Source of the DNA: an uncultured Alistipes sp. | GTDB lineage: Bacteria; Bacteroidota; Bacteroidia; Bacteroidales; Rikenellaceae | Length of the DNA: 64,000 nucleotides | Assembly (NCBI GenBank): GCA_944326855.1 | Contig: CALVFO010000003.1 | Location: 24,592 to 88,591, forward strand | Direction: 5' to 3' | In this document: positions 26,584-35,711 of the stretch, in pieces | How the letters are laid out: every line of letters starts with the position of its first letter | Numbering within the stretch: position 1 is the stretch's first letter | Translations under genes and position numbers: made by a program | Notes under the pieces: generated by a model | Database searches by the model: none | Told to the model about the DNA's origin: nothing | What the model saw: only the letters and a program-made list of their open reading frames with translations

Positions 26584-28359
26584 TTAAAAACTCAGTTTCA
26601 CCCCAGCCAACAGGTTGATGCCCAAGCCCGGGTAGTGATAGAAGCGGTAGAGTTTCTGATTGATCAGGTTGTTGCCCTGCACGAAAACCCCGATCAGTTG
26701 CGAAATGCGATATTCGGCACTCAACGACAGATCGACCGTCGGAGAAACTTTATCGAAGATCAAGGCATGGTCGAGCAAATTACCGCCCAACGAGGGAATA
26801 TAAGCCCCCTGTTCATACACATCCGAGGCAAAATAGCGGGCACTCAGGAACGTTCCGCCCAGATTCAGGATCAACTTGTCGCGGTAGCTGTAACGAAGGT
26901 TCAGACGAGCGGTCAGATTGGGAACCCCCGAAACATGTTCGTAGGCACTCGAAGAAAATCCCCGGTACTGCACCGACGCTTCAAGCCCGAACGAGCCCGA
27001 AATACGACCTTCCAAATCGGCACCCACCGTCCACAGGGTCAGCGAGTCGGACAACATCCGGAAACTTTCGCCATACACATTCTGCAGAGCCGCCTCATCC
27101 TGGGTATTGAGCAACGGATCCGCTTCGAAATAGTAATTGGCGGCCGTCAAATAATCCTTGTACAAAGAGGCTCCTCCATATACTTTGTAAGAGAATGAAG
27201 AGGAGAAACTCCCGGTAAACCCGACCCGACCGTTATATTCGATCGTGTTGGGGGCTATCTGCTGCAAGACATAAGGATTTTCCCGAGTCAGCGAACGATA
27301 GTCGTTGCTCCGTACCCGACCGTCGATTTCCACATAGGGCACGAAATAACCGCTGGTCACATCGATCCGCATCTGGAAACGAGGAAACAGATAGTGTTTC
27401 TGACGGGTAAGATCCACACTGACCGGATCGGTCATTCGGTTAAAGGTATAGTCCACCCCGAGGGCGAAATCGAATTTTCCCGTTTTGAGATGATACAACG
27501 GAGCGACCGTTACCAGATCGTTCTGGTAATCGTTATTGCCCCGATACGAGTCGTAACGGGCCCGCAGGGTCACCTCATGACGATCGGCAAAACATTTCCC
27601 CAATTCGAGACCCACTCCGAAATCGGTCTGATCATACCCGTAACGATCGGTGAAATAAGCACCCTGCGCTCCGATCCGGAAATTGAAATGCGACAGATCC
27701 TCGAACGTGTCGCCGAAGGCCACCCGGCCATGCAGCGTCGAAAAACGTTGACGGAGACCGTCGGCCGTCGTATCGAACGTCTCGGGCAACGGTTCTCCGG
27801 CCGTATAATACCCGTAACGGCTCACCATATCGTAGTCGTATCCAATTTCACCGTTGAGGCTGTAACGTCCGAAACGACGTTCTCCCAAGGCCCCGACCTT
27901 GTTGTAGGTCTCCGTAGAGGGAGCTTTCACCCCGTTGTCATTTTCGATCTTGCTCCAGCTGCCGTAATGATTGAGGTAGGCCGACACAAACCCTTTTTCC
28001 ATCCCGGTCGTGTTGTAATAAAAATCCAACAGACTCTGGAACGGAACCCCCAAGGCCGCTTTCACATAAAACGGCGTATAGAGCCGGTAATCGTTCACAT
28101 CGACCGTGGCAGCCCGGAAAGGCGATACCTGAAAACCGTAGCTGATCGGATGGGGCGTAACCAGATAATCAAACTCCGGACGCAGCGTCACCGTATCCAC
28201 CATATTGGGTTTGATGTCCAGTTTGGAAGCCTCCCGAACCGTGGGTTCATAGGCTCGTGTCACCTCCATCTGACGGTTGAGTTCCCCGCCGGTCTGGGCT
28301 TTCAAACCGGCTGACACACCCAGGGTCCACACACATACGAATATGATTAGCTTTTTCAT
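26584..28359 (-). CDS. Plug-less TonB-receptor-like outer-membrane beta-barrel
   Basis: 591 residues from ATG 28359, which gives a clean signal peptide (MKKLIIFVCVWTLGVSAG, then LKAQ); an upstream TTG at 28383 would only add eight residues. After a short linker (EVTRAYEPTVREASKL, DTVTLRPEFDYLVTP) the chain is a series of amphipathic strands ending in aromatic NLLAGVKLSF, the outer-membrane sorting pattern. It resembles the barrel part of TonB-dependent receptors but has no plug or TonB box. It follows the large TPR gene, with the TTG start only 3 nt and the ATG 27 nt away, a pairing I recall as recurrent in Bacteroidota. Substrate and role are unknown. Confidence 0.75.
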   Translation of the reverse strand: MKKLIIFVCVWTLGVSAGLKAQTGGELNRQMEVTRAYEPTVREASKLDIKPNMVDTVTLRPEFDYLVTPHPISYGFQVSPFRAATVDVNDYRLYTPFYVKAALGVPFQSLLDFYYNTTGMEKGFVSAYLNHYGSWSKIENDNGVKAPSTETYNKVGALGERRFGRYSLNGEIGYDYDMVSRYGYYTAGEPLPETFDTTADGLRQRFSTLHGRVAFGDTFEDLSHFNFRIGAQGAYFTDRYGYDQTDFGVGLELGKCFADRHEVTLRARYDSYRGNNDYQNDLVTVAPLYHLKTGKFDFALGVDYTFNRMTDPVSVDLTRQKHYLFPRFQMRIDVTSGYFVPYVEIDGRVRSNDYRSLTRENPYVLQQIAPNTIEYNGRVGFTGSFSSSFSYKVYGGASLYKDYLTAANYYFEADPLLNTQDEAALQNVYGESFRMLSDSLTLWTVGADLEGRISGSFGLEASVQYRGFSSSAYEHVSGVPNLTARLNLRYSYRDKLILNLGGTFLSARYFASDVYEQGAYIPSLGGNLLDHALIFDKVSPTVDLSLSAEYRISQLIGVFVQGNNLINQKLYRFYHYPGLGINLLAGVKLSF

Positions 28360-28386
28360 AAGGCTTATTTGGATTCTTTTCAATGA

Positions 28387-31374
28387 TTACTGCAATGCGT
28401 TGATCTTTTCCTGAGCGGCAGCCACCACGCCGTCCGTCTTATCGGTATAGCCGTCGATAATGCTCTGATAAGTCGCCTTGGCCTGGAAAGCATCGTTCTT
28501 CTGCACATAAATATCGCCCAGAATCAGGAAGGCTTTCCCCACCCAGTATTGATACGGCAGATTCTGTTCGGCCAACGCATACACCTCTTTTTCGGCCTCA
28601 TCCAGTTTTCCCTGACGGAACAGGATGGAGACCATCTGATAGCGACTCTCGGCCGCATCCCGCGTACGTCCCGAAGACACCTGACGATACAACTCGAGGG
28701 CCGTATCCACCCGACCTTCGGCCTGTGCCACCTTGGCCAGGGCAAAATTGGCTTCCCGTGTCAGATCGGGCGTCACGAACGACGAGGCCAGCACCTCATT
28801 CGCGGCCTGGGACATCGCCGTCTGATCGCCCGTAGCCACCGTCTCGCGCAGATACCCGCTCAAAGCCTCGGTAATCACCTGCGAGCGATCGCTCACCGAA
28901 CTCAATTCCCGGTACAAAGCCGCCGCTGCCACATGGTCCTTGTCTTCGGCCCGCATCCGGGCAGCCTGTTGCAGCGCCTGCACCTTATATTTGTTGGAAG
29001 GCATCGAACCCACCTCTTCAAAAGCGGCCAACGCTCCGGCCCGGTTACCCTCCTTGAGCGAACAATCTCCCAAGGCATACAAGGCATCCGCCCGGTAGAC
29101 ACCTTTGGGAAACTCTCTCAGATAATTATCCATCAAGCTCAAGGCCCGAGCCGAATTACCGCCCTGATAAACCCTATCGGCGGCAGCGAATGAAAGCGAA
29201 TCGCGTTCGATAGCCCCCACATTGGTTTCGACCCCCGTTTCCTTGGCATAGGCCATATAGGCATCCACTTCGTTGCGATCCACATAAATGTTCCGGATCC
29301 CCAACATGGCATCCTTGGCCTGACGCGAATTGGGGAACTGATCCACCACGGCCTTGTAATATTTCAACGCCTCGGTCTGATCGCCCAGGTTCTGATAGGT
29401 CAGTCCCAGTTCCGCCAAAGCCGGCAGATAATACGGAGAGTCGGGATAGCGGTTTACCAAATTTTTCAAGGCGGCCGCCCCTTCGCGGAAACGATCGGAT
29501 TGTACATAGGTACGTCCCAATTCATACATGGCATCGTCCACATAATCGCCCCGATCGGCTGAAATGATCGACAACAAGGCGTCGATCTTGCGGTCTCGCT
29601 GGCCGTCCAGTCCCAGCATCACCGCCCGTTGGAAACGGGCATAATCCGAAGAAGGAGCCGACAAACGGATCGCCTTATCGTAATTTTCGATGGCCTGAGC
29701 ATATTCGCGCTTCGCAAAAGCGATATCGCCCAAACGATTATAGGTATCCGAACGCAGATTGTCCTGCGTCGAATAGACCGACAGGAAGCGGTTGAACGAA
29801 GCGGCTGCCTTATCCCAGGCTTTGGTGTTGAAATAGCAATATCCCAAATTATAATGAGCCACTTTGTTCTCGTATTCTCCCTCCGGAGAGAGACGGATAT
29901 ATTCCTGATAGAGCGGAATGGCCCGATCATAGCGTTCCTGACGGGCCAGGGTCTCCGCCCGCCAGAAGCGAGTCAGGGCCGTATATTTGGCATTGAAGCG
30001 GTTGGCATCGGCCACATCGAAGAATGCCTGCGCCTGCGGATAGTCGCCCTGCTCGAAAAATTCCAAGCCCCGGAAATAGGCGATCTTCTGTTTGGCAGCC
30101 TTGATGTCGTTGTTGGGATTGCGAACCGCCTCGATGGCCTTATAGGCCGCCTCATAATTACGCGAATTGAAATAGGCCGCCAGCAAAATCTCGCGAGCCT
30201 CATCGATACGGGGCGAATCCGGAAAACTGTTCACATACGTATCCAGAATGGTAATCGCCTCATTGAACGCACCTCCACCCTGTTCGTACTGCAATTTCCC
30301 GTAGTTGAACATCGCTTCTTCTTTGACGGCCTGATTGAAATCGGCCGATGATGCCAATGCAAAGGCTGCCATCGCCTTCTTTTTGTCCTTCATCTGCAAA
30401 TAGGCATCTCCCAAATGGAAAGCAGCGTTCTGACCCAACTCGTCCTGAGCCGAGGCAATGGACGAAAGTTGATTGATAGCCTGGGTAAAATAGAGTTGAT
30501 TGTAATTGCAGAACCCGACCAAATACAACTCTTCAGGACCCATCGGGGCTCCCAGTTCCTCGTACATTTTAATATAAATCAAGGCATTGGCATAATCGCC
30601 CTGATGGAAATAGGCTTCACTCAACATGCGGGCAATCTCGGCACGACGCCCTTCGGCCGCCCGATCCAACAGAGGCACTCCATGGGTTATCACGTACTCG
30701 TAGTTGCCCTGTTGAAATTCGATCTGCAACAGATAAAAAGGAATGATCGGTTCATAAGCCGCCTCCGAAGCGATCGACAGGAATCCCTGTTTGGCCGCAT
30801 CCAAATCGCCCCGGGAATAGTCGATATAGGAACGATAGTAGGTCGCATGCGGAATATAGTTCGGATCGGTCGTACATTGCTGAAAATAGGTATACGCCTT
30901 GTCGGTCTCGCCAATCTGGTAGGCCGAATAACCCGTCCGGTAATTGTATTCGTCCAGGCGCGAAAAATTCAACGCATAGGGATTGACCGTCAAAAAGCTG
31001 TTATAAGCCGCCTGGTAATCGCCCTGTTGCTGCTGAATCAGCCCCAATGCGAAATAAATATCGTTCAGGTAGATCGAGTTCGGATAGTCTTCCACGAAAC
31101 GTTGCAGCAACTCCCCGGCATTGTTCTGCCCCTGCTGAGCCGCACACAACGCAATATAATAACGGCTGCGCATGCGGTAACCCTGATCGTCGGGTCTCAG
31201 CGCTTCGGCCGCCTTGCGGAACTCGCCCTGAGCCGAACCGTACTTCTGGTTTTCATAGAGTTCCACCCCTCGATGGTAGTGATACTCGGCCCCATGGGGC
31301 GAAATACCGCTCTGGGCGGAAAGCGTCCAGCTGCCCAACAGCAACACCGCACACAACAAGAACTTGTCTCTCAT
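28387..31374 (-). CDS. Large exported tetratricopeptide-repeat protein
   Basis: 995 residues: signal peptide (about 1-20, ending TLSAQ), then TPR/Sel1-like helical hairpins along almost the whole length (examples: YHYHRGVELYENQKYGSAQ, ALTRFWRAETLARQERYDRA, YNLGYCYFNTKAWDKA, YNRLGDIAFAKREYAQA). About 20 or more repeats can be followed by the W-LG-Y-A-F-A-P spacing. No enzymatic domain is visible. It is probably a periplasmic scaffold; co-transcription with the following barrel gene suggests it assembles with or feeds that barrel. It is distinct in size and lacks the lipobox of the T9SS protein SprE/PorW, so I do not call it that. Confidence 0.85.
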   Translation of the reverse strand: MRDKFLLCAVLLLGSWTLSAQSGISPHGAEYHYHRGVELYENQKYGSAQGEFRKAAEALRPDDQGYRMRSRYYIALCAAQQGQNNAGELLQRFVEDYPNSIYLNDIYFALGLIQQQQGDYQAAYNSFLTVNPYALNFSRLDEYNYRTGYSAYQIGETDKAYTYFQQCTTDPNYIPHATYYRSYIDYSRGDLDAAKQGFLSIASEAAYEPIIPFYLLQIEFQQGNYEYVITHGVPLLDRAAEGRRAEIARMLSEAYFHQGDYANALIYIKMYEELGAPMGPEELYLVGFCNYNQLYFTQAINQLSSIASAQDELGQNAAFHLGDAYLQMKDKKKAMAAFALASSADFNQAVKEEAMFNYGKLQYEQGGGAFNEAITILDTYVNSFPDSPRIDEAREILLAAYFNSRNYEAAYKAIEAVRNPNNDIKAAKQKIAYFRGLEFFEQGDYPQAQAFFDVADANRFNAKYTALTRFWRAETLARQERYDRAIPLYQEYIRLSPEGEYENKVAHYNLGYCYFNTKAWDKAAASFNRFLSVYSTQDNLRSDTYNRLGDIAFAKREYAQAIENYDKAIRLSAPSSDYARFQRAVMLGLDGQRDRKIDALLSIISADRGDYVDDAMYELGRTYVQSDRFREGAAALKNLVNRYPDSPYYLPALAELGLTYQNLGDQTEALKYYKAVVDQFPNSRQAKDAMLGIRNIYVDRNEVDAYMAYAKETGVETNVGAIERDSLSFAAADRVYQGGNSARALSLMDNYLREFPKGVYRADALYALGDCSLKEGNRAGALAAFEEVGSMPSNKYKVQALQQAARMRAEDKDHVAAAALYRELSSVSDRSQVITEALSGYLRETVATGDQTAMSQAANEVLASSFVTPDLTREANFALAKVAQAEGRVDTALELYRQVSSGRTRDAAESRYQMVSILFRQGKLDEAEKEVYALAEQNLPYQYWVGKAFLILGDIYVQKNDAFQAKATYQSIIDGYTDKTDGVVAAAQEKINALQ

Positions 31375-31503
31375 ATCGGTTCAATAAGATTTATAATCCC
31401 GTTCAAAACAAACCATGGCAGTGAACCCTCCAACTCTTCTTCCCCTGATCGCGACCCACCGTCACCACACGGTCCGTCCAATTTTCGTATTTCGTCAGCC
31501 TCG

Positions 31504-32421
31504 CTACTCCTCCGAGGCTTTGAGTCGGCACACCCGCATTTTAGCACTGCGCGAACGCGGATTGCGCTCCACTTCTTCCGGAGTCGGAACCACCGCTTTG
31601 CGGGTCAGCACCTCGAAAGGTGTCTGCAGACGTCCGAAAAAATCTTTTTCGGCCCGGCCCTCGAAATTACCGCTGCGCATGAAATTCTTCACCAGCCGAT
31701 CTTCCAACGAATGGTAGGTGATCACCACCAGACGTCCTCCCGGCCGCAACACCTTGCGGGCCTGTTCGAGCATCATCTTCAGAGCCTCCATCTCTCCGTT
31801 CACCTCGATACGCAACGCCTGGAAGAGTTTCGCCAGAAATTTGCTCTCTCCCCCACGCGGAGTCACCGCAGAGACGGCCTCGATCAATGCGTTAATCGTC
31901 GTCAAGGGAGCCTGCTCCCGCGCCCGTTCGATACATTGAGCAATGCGATGAGGCGCGTCCAGCTCTCCATAATCGCGCAAAATCGCCGTCAACGCCTCAT
32001 GTTCGTATTCGTTCACAACCTCGGCGGCCGTCAAGCGGGCCCGCTGATTCATCCGCATATCGAGCGGACCGTCGAAACGAAACGAAAAGCCACGCTGTTC
32101 GCTGTCGAAATGGTGCGACGAAACACCCAGATCGGCCAAAATACCGTCCACCTTTTCGATGCCGTGATACCGCAACCACGAACGCAGAAAGCGGAAATTG
32201 CTTTCGACAAACAACAAGCGGCGATCTTCAGGACGGTTGGCGCGGGCATCGGCATCCTGATCGAAAGCTACCAGCCGACCCCGATCCGACAAACGTTCGA
32301 GAATGGCCCGCGAATGTCCCCCGCCTCCGAATGTCACATCCACATACGTCCCTTGCGGACACAATTCGAGTGCCTCGACGCTTTCCGTCAGCAAAACAGG
32401 GACATGATAAGGCTGAATCAT
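31504..32421 (-). CDS. rsmH: 16S rRNA (cytosine-1402-N4) methyltransferase
   Basis: 305 residues from ATG 32421 (MIQPYHVPVLL); an upstream frame extension adds 21 non-conserved residues. It methylates N4 of C1402 in the ribosomal P site. SAM-binding DVTFGGGGHSRAIL, the LGVSSHHFD loop, RGFSF, LDMRM and the C-terminal TYHSLEDRLVKNF are all family signatures. In many bacteria it sits in the division/cell wall cluster behind mraZ; here neither mraZ nor ftsL, ftsI or murE is adjacent. It diverges from the acyltransferase genes. Confidence 0.96.
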   Translation of the reverse strand: MIQPYHVPVLLTESVEALELCPQGTYVDVTFGGGGHSRAILERLSDRGRLVAFDQDADARANRPEDRRLLFVESNFRFLRSWLRYHGIEKVDGILADLGVSSHHFDSEQRGFSFRFDGPLDMRMNQRARLTAAEVVNEYEHEALTAILRDYGELDAPHRIAQCIERAREQAPLTTINALIEAVSAVTPRGGESKFLAKLFQALRIEVNGEMEALKMMLEQARKVLRPGGRLVVITYHSLEDRLVKNFMRSGNFEGRAEKDFFGRLQTPFEVLTRKAVVPTPEEVERNPRSRSAKMRVCRLKASEE

Positions 32422-32531
32422 CCGTTTATTTCTCGTTATCAATCGATTGCACGAATCCTGCCGAATCCTCGGCGCCAGGAGCACCCGACACGGTGTCTAA
32501 ATTGGGGTAAAGGTATAAAATTTTGCGGAGT

Positions 32532-32563
32532 TTTGGGGATACGGGTCGAATATTCTACCTTTG
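32532..32563 (+). promoter_or_regulatory. Promoter of the lipid acyltransferase gene
   Basis: TTTG (32532-32535), 20-nt spacer, TACCTTTG (32556-32563). Gives a leader of about 115 nt before ATG 32684. Confidence 0.8.
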
Positions 32564-32683
32564 TAAAGAGAACGTCTCCCCGGCTGCCGGTCCACTCCCG
32601 CCTGTACGGATCGAATCTGCGACCGATCCTCGGCCCGAGTTCCCGAACCGCCCTACGGAGAGATTCGTTATGCCCCTCGAACC

Positions 32684-33520
32684 ATGAATGACTCCACACC
32701 CTTAACCGTCGATCTGGAAAAGGTCATCGCCGATAAAAATCCGGCACTGGCACGTTGGTTGCCCCGTTTCATCATCGCTTACATCAAGCGCATCGTCCAC
32801 CAGGACGACGTCAACCGAATCCTGCGCAGCTACGCCCAGTTGCCGCCCGTGGAGTTCATCCGGGCTTCCCTGCAGGATCTCCAGATCCGGTACAGCTCGG
32901 TGGGTATCGAACGGCTCGATCCCTCGGGTCGCTATCTGTTCGCCGCCAACCACCCTTTTGGCGGCATGGACGGCCTGATGCTGCTGGACGAACTCGACCG
33001 CTATTTCGGGCCCAGCCGCATTATTGTCAATGACCTGCTGATGAATATCAAGCCCCTGGCACCCCTGTTCGTTCCCATCAACAAACACGGACGCCAAAAC
33101 AGCACCTACGCCCGACAAATGCACGAAGCCTTGGAGGGCCCGAATCAACTCGCCACGTTCCCGGCCGGGCTCTGTTCGAGACGCACCCGAGGCCGTATCG
33201 GCGACCTGGACTGGAAACCCAGTTTCATCAAAAACGCCATCGCCAGCCACCGAGACATCGTCCCGGTCTATTTCGAAGGCCATCTTTCGAACTTCTTTTA
33301 CAACCTCGCCAACCTGCGTACTTTTCTCGGCATCAAAGCCAATCTGGAAATGTTCTACCTGGTGGACGAACTGTTCAAACAACAAGGGCACCACTTCCGC
33401 ATCGTCTATGGCGATCCCATTCCCTGGCAGCAAATGGCCGCACAAGGTTCTCCCCGCGAGTGGTGCTCCGAAGTCCGCCAACGGGTCTACGCCCTTTGCC
33501 CCACAACCGACGATCATTAA
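32684..33520 (+). CDS. PlsC-family O-acyltransferase, GlsA-like (glycine/ornithine lipid)
   Basis: 278 residues. PlsC/LPLAT fold: the HX4D catalytic motif is NHPFGGMDG (about 89-97), the substrate motif FPAGLCSRR (about 159-167). It resembles the hemolysin-like/OlsA-type half of OlsF and GlsA, which adds the second, ester-linked fatty acid to an N-acyl amino acid. The next gene is the GNAT-type N-acyltransferase of the same pathway, 180 nt on. Together the pair would make glycine lipids (and serine-glycine dipeptide lipids), major Bacteroidota membrane lipids. Which amino acid is used is inferred from phylum habit only. Confidence 0.8.
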   Translation: MNDSTPLTVDLEKVIADKNPALARWLPRFIIAYIKRIVHQDDVNRILRSYAQLPPVEFIRASLQDLQIRYSSVGIERLDPSGRYLFAANHPFGGMDGLMLLDELDRYFGPSRIIVNDLLMNIKPLAPLFVPINKHGRQNSTYARQMHEALEGPNQLATFPAGLCSRRTRGRIGDLDWKPSFIKNAIASHRDIVPVYFEGHLSNFFYNLANLRTFLGIKANLEMFYLVDELFKQQGHHFRIVYGDPIPWQQMAAQGSPREWCSEVRQRVYALCPTTDDH

Positions 33521-33699
33521 CGTCCCCTTTCTCCACCTCCCGTCCCTTCTTCTTCCTGTCGGAATCCGCCCTGTTCCCCGATACATGGTCTGGGCGGAGC
33601 GTCACCCCTAAAATTTTCCGGAAGTTCATATCGTTTCAGCACCTTCTCGCCGCATTTTCAGAAAATTTCGTACTTTTGTGCAATTTCAAGCACGAAATC

Positions 33700-34623
33700 A
33701 TGAAACCGATCATAGACCCTGTTGACCGACATCTTATCGAGCAGGAACTGACCGAAGACAAATTCCTGCGCAGCACCAACAACGCAGGCAATGAAATTTA
33801 CGTCGTCACTGCCCAAAACAGTCCTCATATCATGCAGGAATTGGGCCGTCTGCGGGAAGTATCGTTCCGCAATGCAGGCGGCGGCACGGGAGCCGAAGTC
33901 GACATCGATGAATTGGATCTGGCCGAAAACGGGTATCAACAACTTTTCGTCTGGGACCCCAAAGCCAAGGAAATCGTCGGCGGATACCGTTACGTCGTCA
34001 GCCACGACAGCCATACACCCATGTCCACGGAACATTATTTCCGTTTCAGCGACCGCTTCCGCCAGGAATATCTGCCCTATACCATCGAATTGGGTCGTTC
34101 CTTCGTACAACCGCTTTATCAGGGGTCGCGTTCCAATCCCCGCGGGCTCTATTCGTTGGATAACCTCTGGGACGGACTGGGCGCCCTGGTGGTCAACAAC
34201 CCCGATATCCGCTATTTCTTCGGCAAGGTGACCATGTACGGCAACTACAAAAAAGAGGCACGTAATCTGTTGATCTACTTTTTGAAACAATATTTCCCCG
34301 ATCGGGAAAACCTCGTAGAACCCATCCATCCCATCAAACTGAACATCGACTACAACGCCATGGCCGATCTGTTCGTGGGGGGCAGCTATGCCGAAGATTA
34401 CAAGATCCTGAGTCGGGAAATTCGGAAATATCAGGAAAACATTCCGCCTCTGATCAACTCCTACATGAGCCTTTCTCCTTCGATGAAGGTGTTCGGAACC
34501 ACCAAAAATCCCGATTTCGGAGACGTCGAAGAGACGGCCATTCTGATCACCATTCAGGATATTTACGAAGCCAAATCGGAACGGCACTGCAAAATCGAAG
34601 ATCATCGACACCCCACCGAATAA
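33700..34623 (+). CDS. GNAT-type N-acyltransferase, GlsB-like (glycine/ornithine lipid)
   Basis: 307 residues from ATG 33700, placed 22 nt after the -7 element TACTTTTG (33671-33678); longer in-frame starts lie upstream of that. The fold is the OlsB-like GNAT: LREVSFRNAGGGTGAEVDID, then LFVWDPKAKEIVGGYRYV, and ELGRSFVQPLYQ. OlsB/GlsB forms the amide between an amino acid (ornithine or glycine) and a 3-hydroxy fatty acid from ACP, the first step of aminolipid synthesis. Partner of the PlsC-like gene just upstream; it may have its own promoter. Confidence 0.85.
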   Translation: MKPIIDPVDRHLIEQELTEDKFLRSTNNAGNEIYVVTAQNSPHIMQELGRLREVSFRNAGGGTGAEVDIDELDLAENGYQQLFVWDPKAKEIVGGYRYVVSHDSHTPMSTEHYFRFSDRFRQEYLPYTIELGRSFVQPLYQGSRSNPRGLYSLDNLWDGLGALVVNNPDIRYFFGKVTMYGNYKKEARNLLIYFLKQYFPDRENLVEPIHPIKLNIDYNAMADLFVGGSYAEDYKILSREIRKYQENIPPLINSYMSLSPSMKVFGTTKNPDFGDVEETAILITIQDIYEAKSERHCKIEDHRHPTE

Positions 34624-34668
34624 AATCCATCGTCGATTCAAACCGCATTTTACCTCCTATTCCAACAT

Positions 34669-34700
34669 AAACCGGCCGTCCCTTACGGAACGGCCGGTTT
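34669..34700. terminator. Bidirectional terminator
   Basis: An 11-bp stem AAACCGGCCGT / ACGGCCGGTTT with 10-nt loop between the convergent GlsB-like and lipid-kinase genes. Confidence 0.75.
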
Positions 34701-34721
34701 CATATCATCTCGGGACCTTCT

Positions 34722-35699
34722 CTACGAAACGGCCCGACAGGAATCGTTGTTTTCGTTCAGGAAACGCTCGGCCACAACCACCCGAATGGCCCGGTCAATC
34801 ACCTCGAACTCGAAAGGCGAATACCCCAAAGCCTCTCCATCCACCTCAACGGCAATTTCGGGAGAAGATTCGATTCGTATTTTCCGGCCCCGATTGAGGC
34901 TGGTCGACGGCAAACGGTAGATTCGCCCATTGAACAGCACCTTGAAATGATACAACACCTGGAAAGGATTCATCCGCCGGATCACGGTCAGGTCGAACAA
35001 TCCGTCGTCGGCAATCGCATCGGGCGTCTGGAGCATCCCGCCCCCGTTGTATTTCCCGATACCGATCGTCGCACTATACACCAAATCATTGACCACCATC
35101 TCCCCGTCCACATACACTTTGATCCCCGTGGAGTTGTAACGCAGAATCGCCTTCAGAGTACTCCACAAATAGAGCCACTTACCCCGTTTGCCTTCCTGTT
35201 TGAGGTGATTGTACTTGCGGTTGACATAGGCATCGAACCCCACTCCCGCCACATTGGCCATATAACGGCTCTGCTTGACGGAAGATTCCTGGTAGGTAAT
35301 CACCCCCACGTCCTGTAAAAACGAATGGCCCTGCACAATGGCCCGAATGGCTTCGGAATATTTGCGCGGAATGCCGAACATCCGGATCCAGTCGTTGCCC
35401 GTACCCACGGCAATCACACTCAACAATACATCCCGAGGCGGAACCGTCTTCTGAATGAACAATCCGTTGACCACCTCGTGAATCGTACCGTCTCCGCCCA
35501 CGACGATAATCTGACGGAAACCGTTGTTGACCGCCTCCACCGCCAGTTCCACCGCATGGTATTGGCGTTCGGTAAAAGCATACTCGGGCACGATCCCGTG
35601 ATCGCGCAACAACTTACTGATCAAAGGCCAGTCCGTGAGCCCCTTACCGCTACCGGCCACCGGATTGACGATGGCAAACCATTTTCCAGGAGTTTCCAT
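34722..35699 (-). CDS. Diacylglycerol/sphingoid-base kinase family lipid kinase
   Basis: 325 residues. DAGK catalytic domain: nucleotide loop IIVVGGDGTIHEVVNGL (GGDGT at 68-72), N-terminal IVNPVAGSGKG, and AVGTGNDWIR. The C-terminal beta-sandwich contains DDGLFDLTVIRR and EVDGEALGYSPFEF. The family phosphorylates diacylglycerol, ceramide or sphingoid bases; Bacteroidota make sphingolipids, so either substrate is possible. 12 nt downstream of pepD, so probably the same transcript. Confidence 0.9.
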   Translation of the reverse strand: METPGKWFAIVNPVAGSGKGLTDWPLISKLLRDHGIVPEYAFTERQYHAVELAVEAVNNGFRQIIVVGGDGTIHEVVNGLFIQKTVPPRDVLLSVIAVGTGNDWIRMFGIPRKYSEAIRAIVQGHSFLQDVGVITYQESSVKQSRYMANVAGVGFDAYVNRKYNHLKQEGKRGKWLYLWSTLKAILRYNSTGIKVYVDGEMVVNDLVYSATIGIGKYNGGGMLQTPDAIADDGLFDLTVIRRMNPFQVLYHFKVLFNGRIYRLPSTSLNRGRKIRIESSPEIAVEVDGEALGYSPFEFEVIDRAIRVVVAERFLNENNDSCRAVS

Positions 35700-35711
35700 G
35701 GGTCGAGACCG

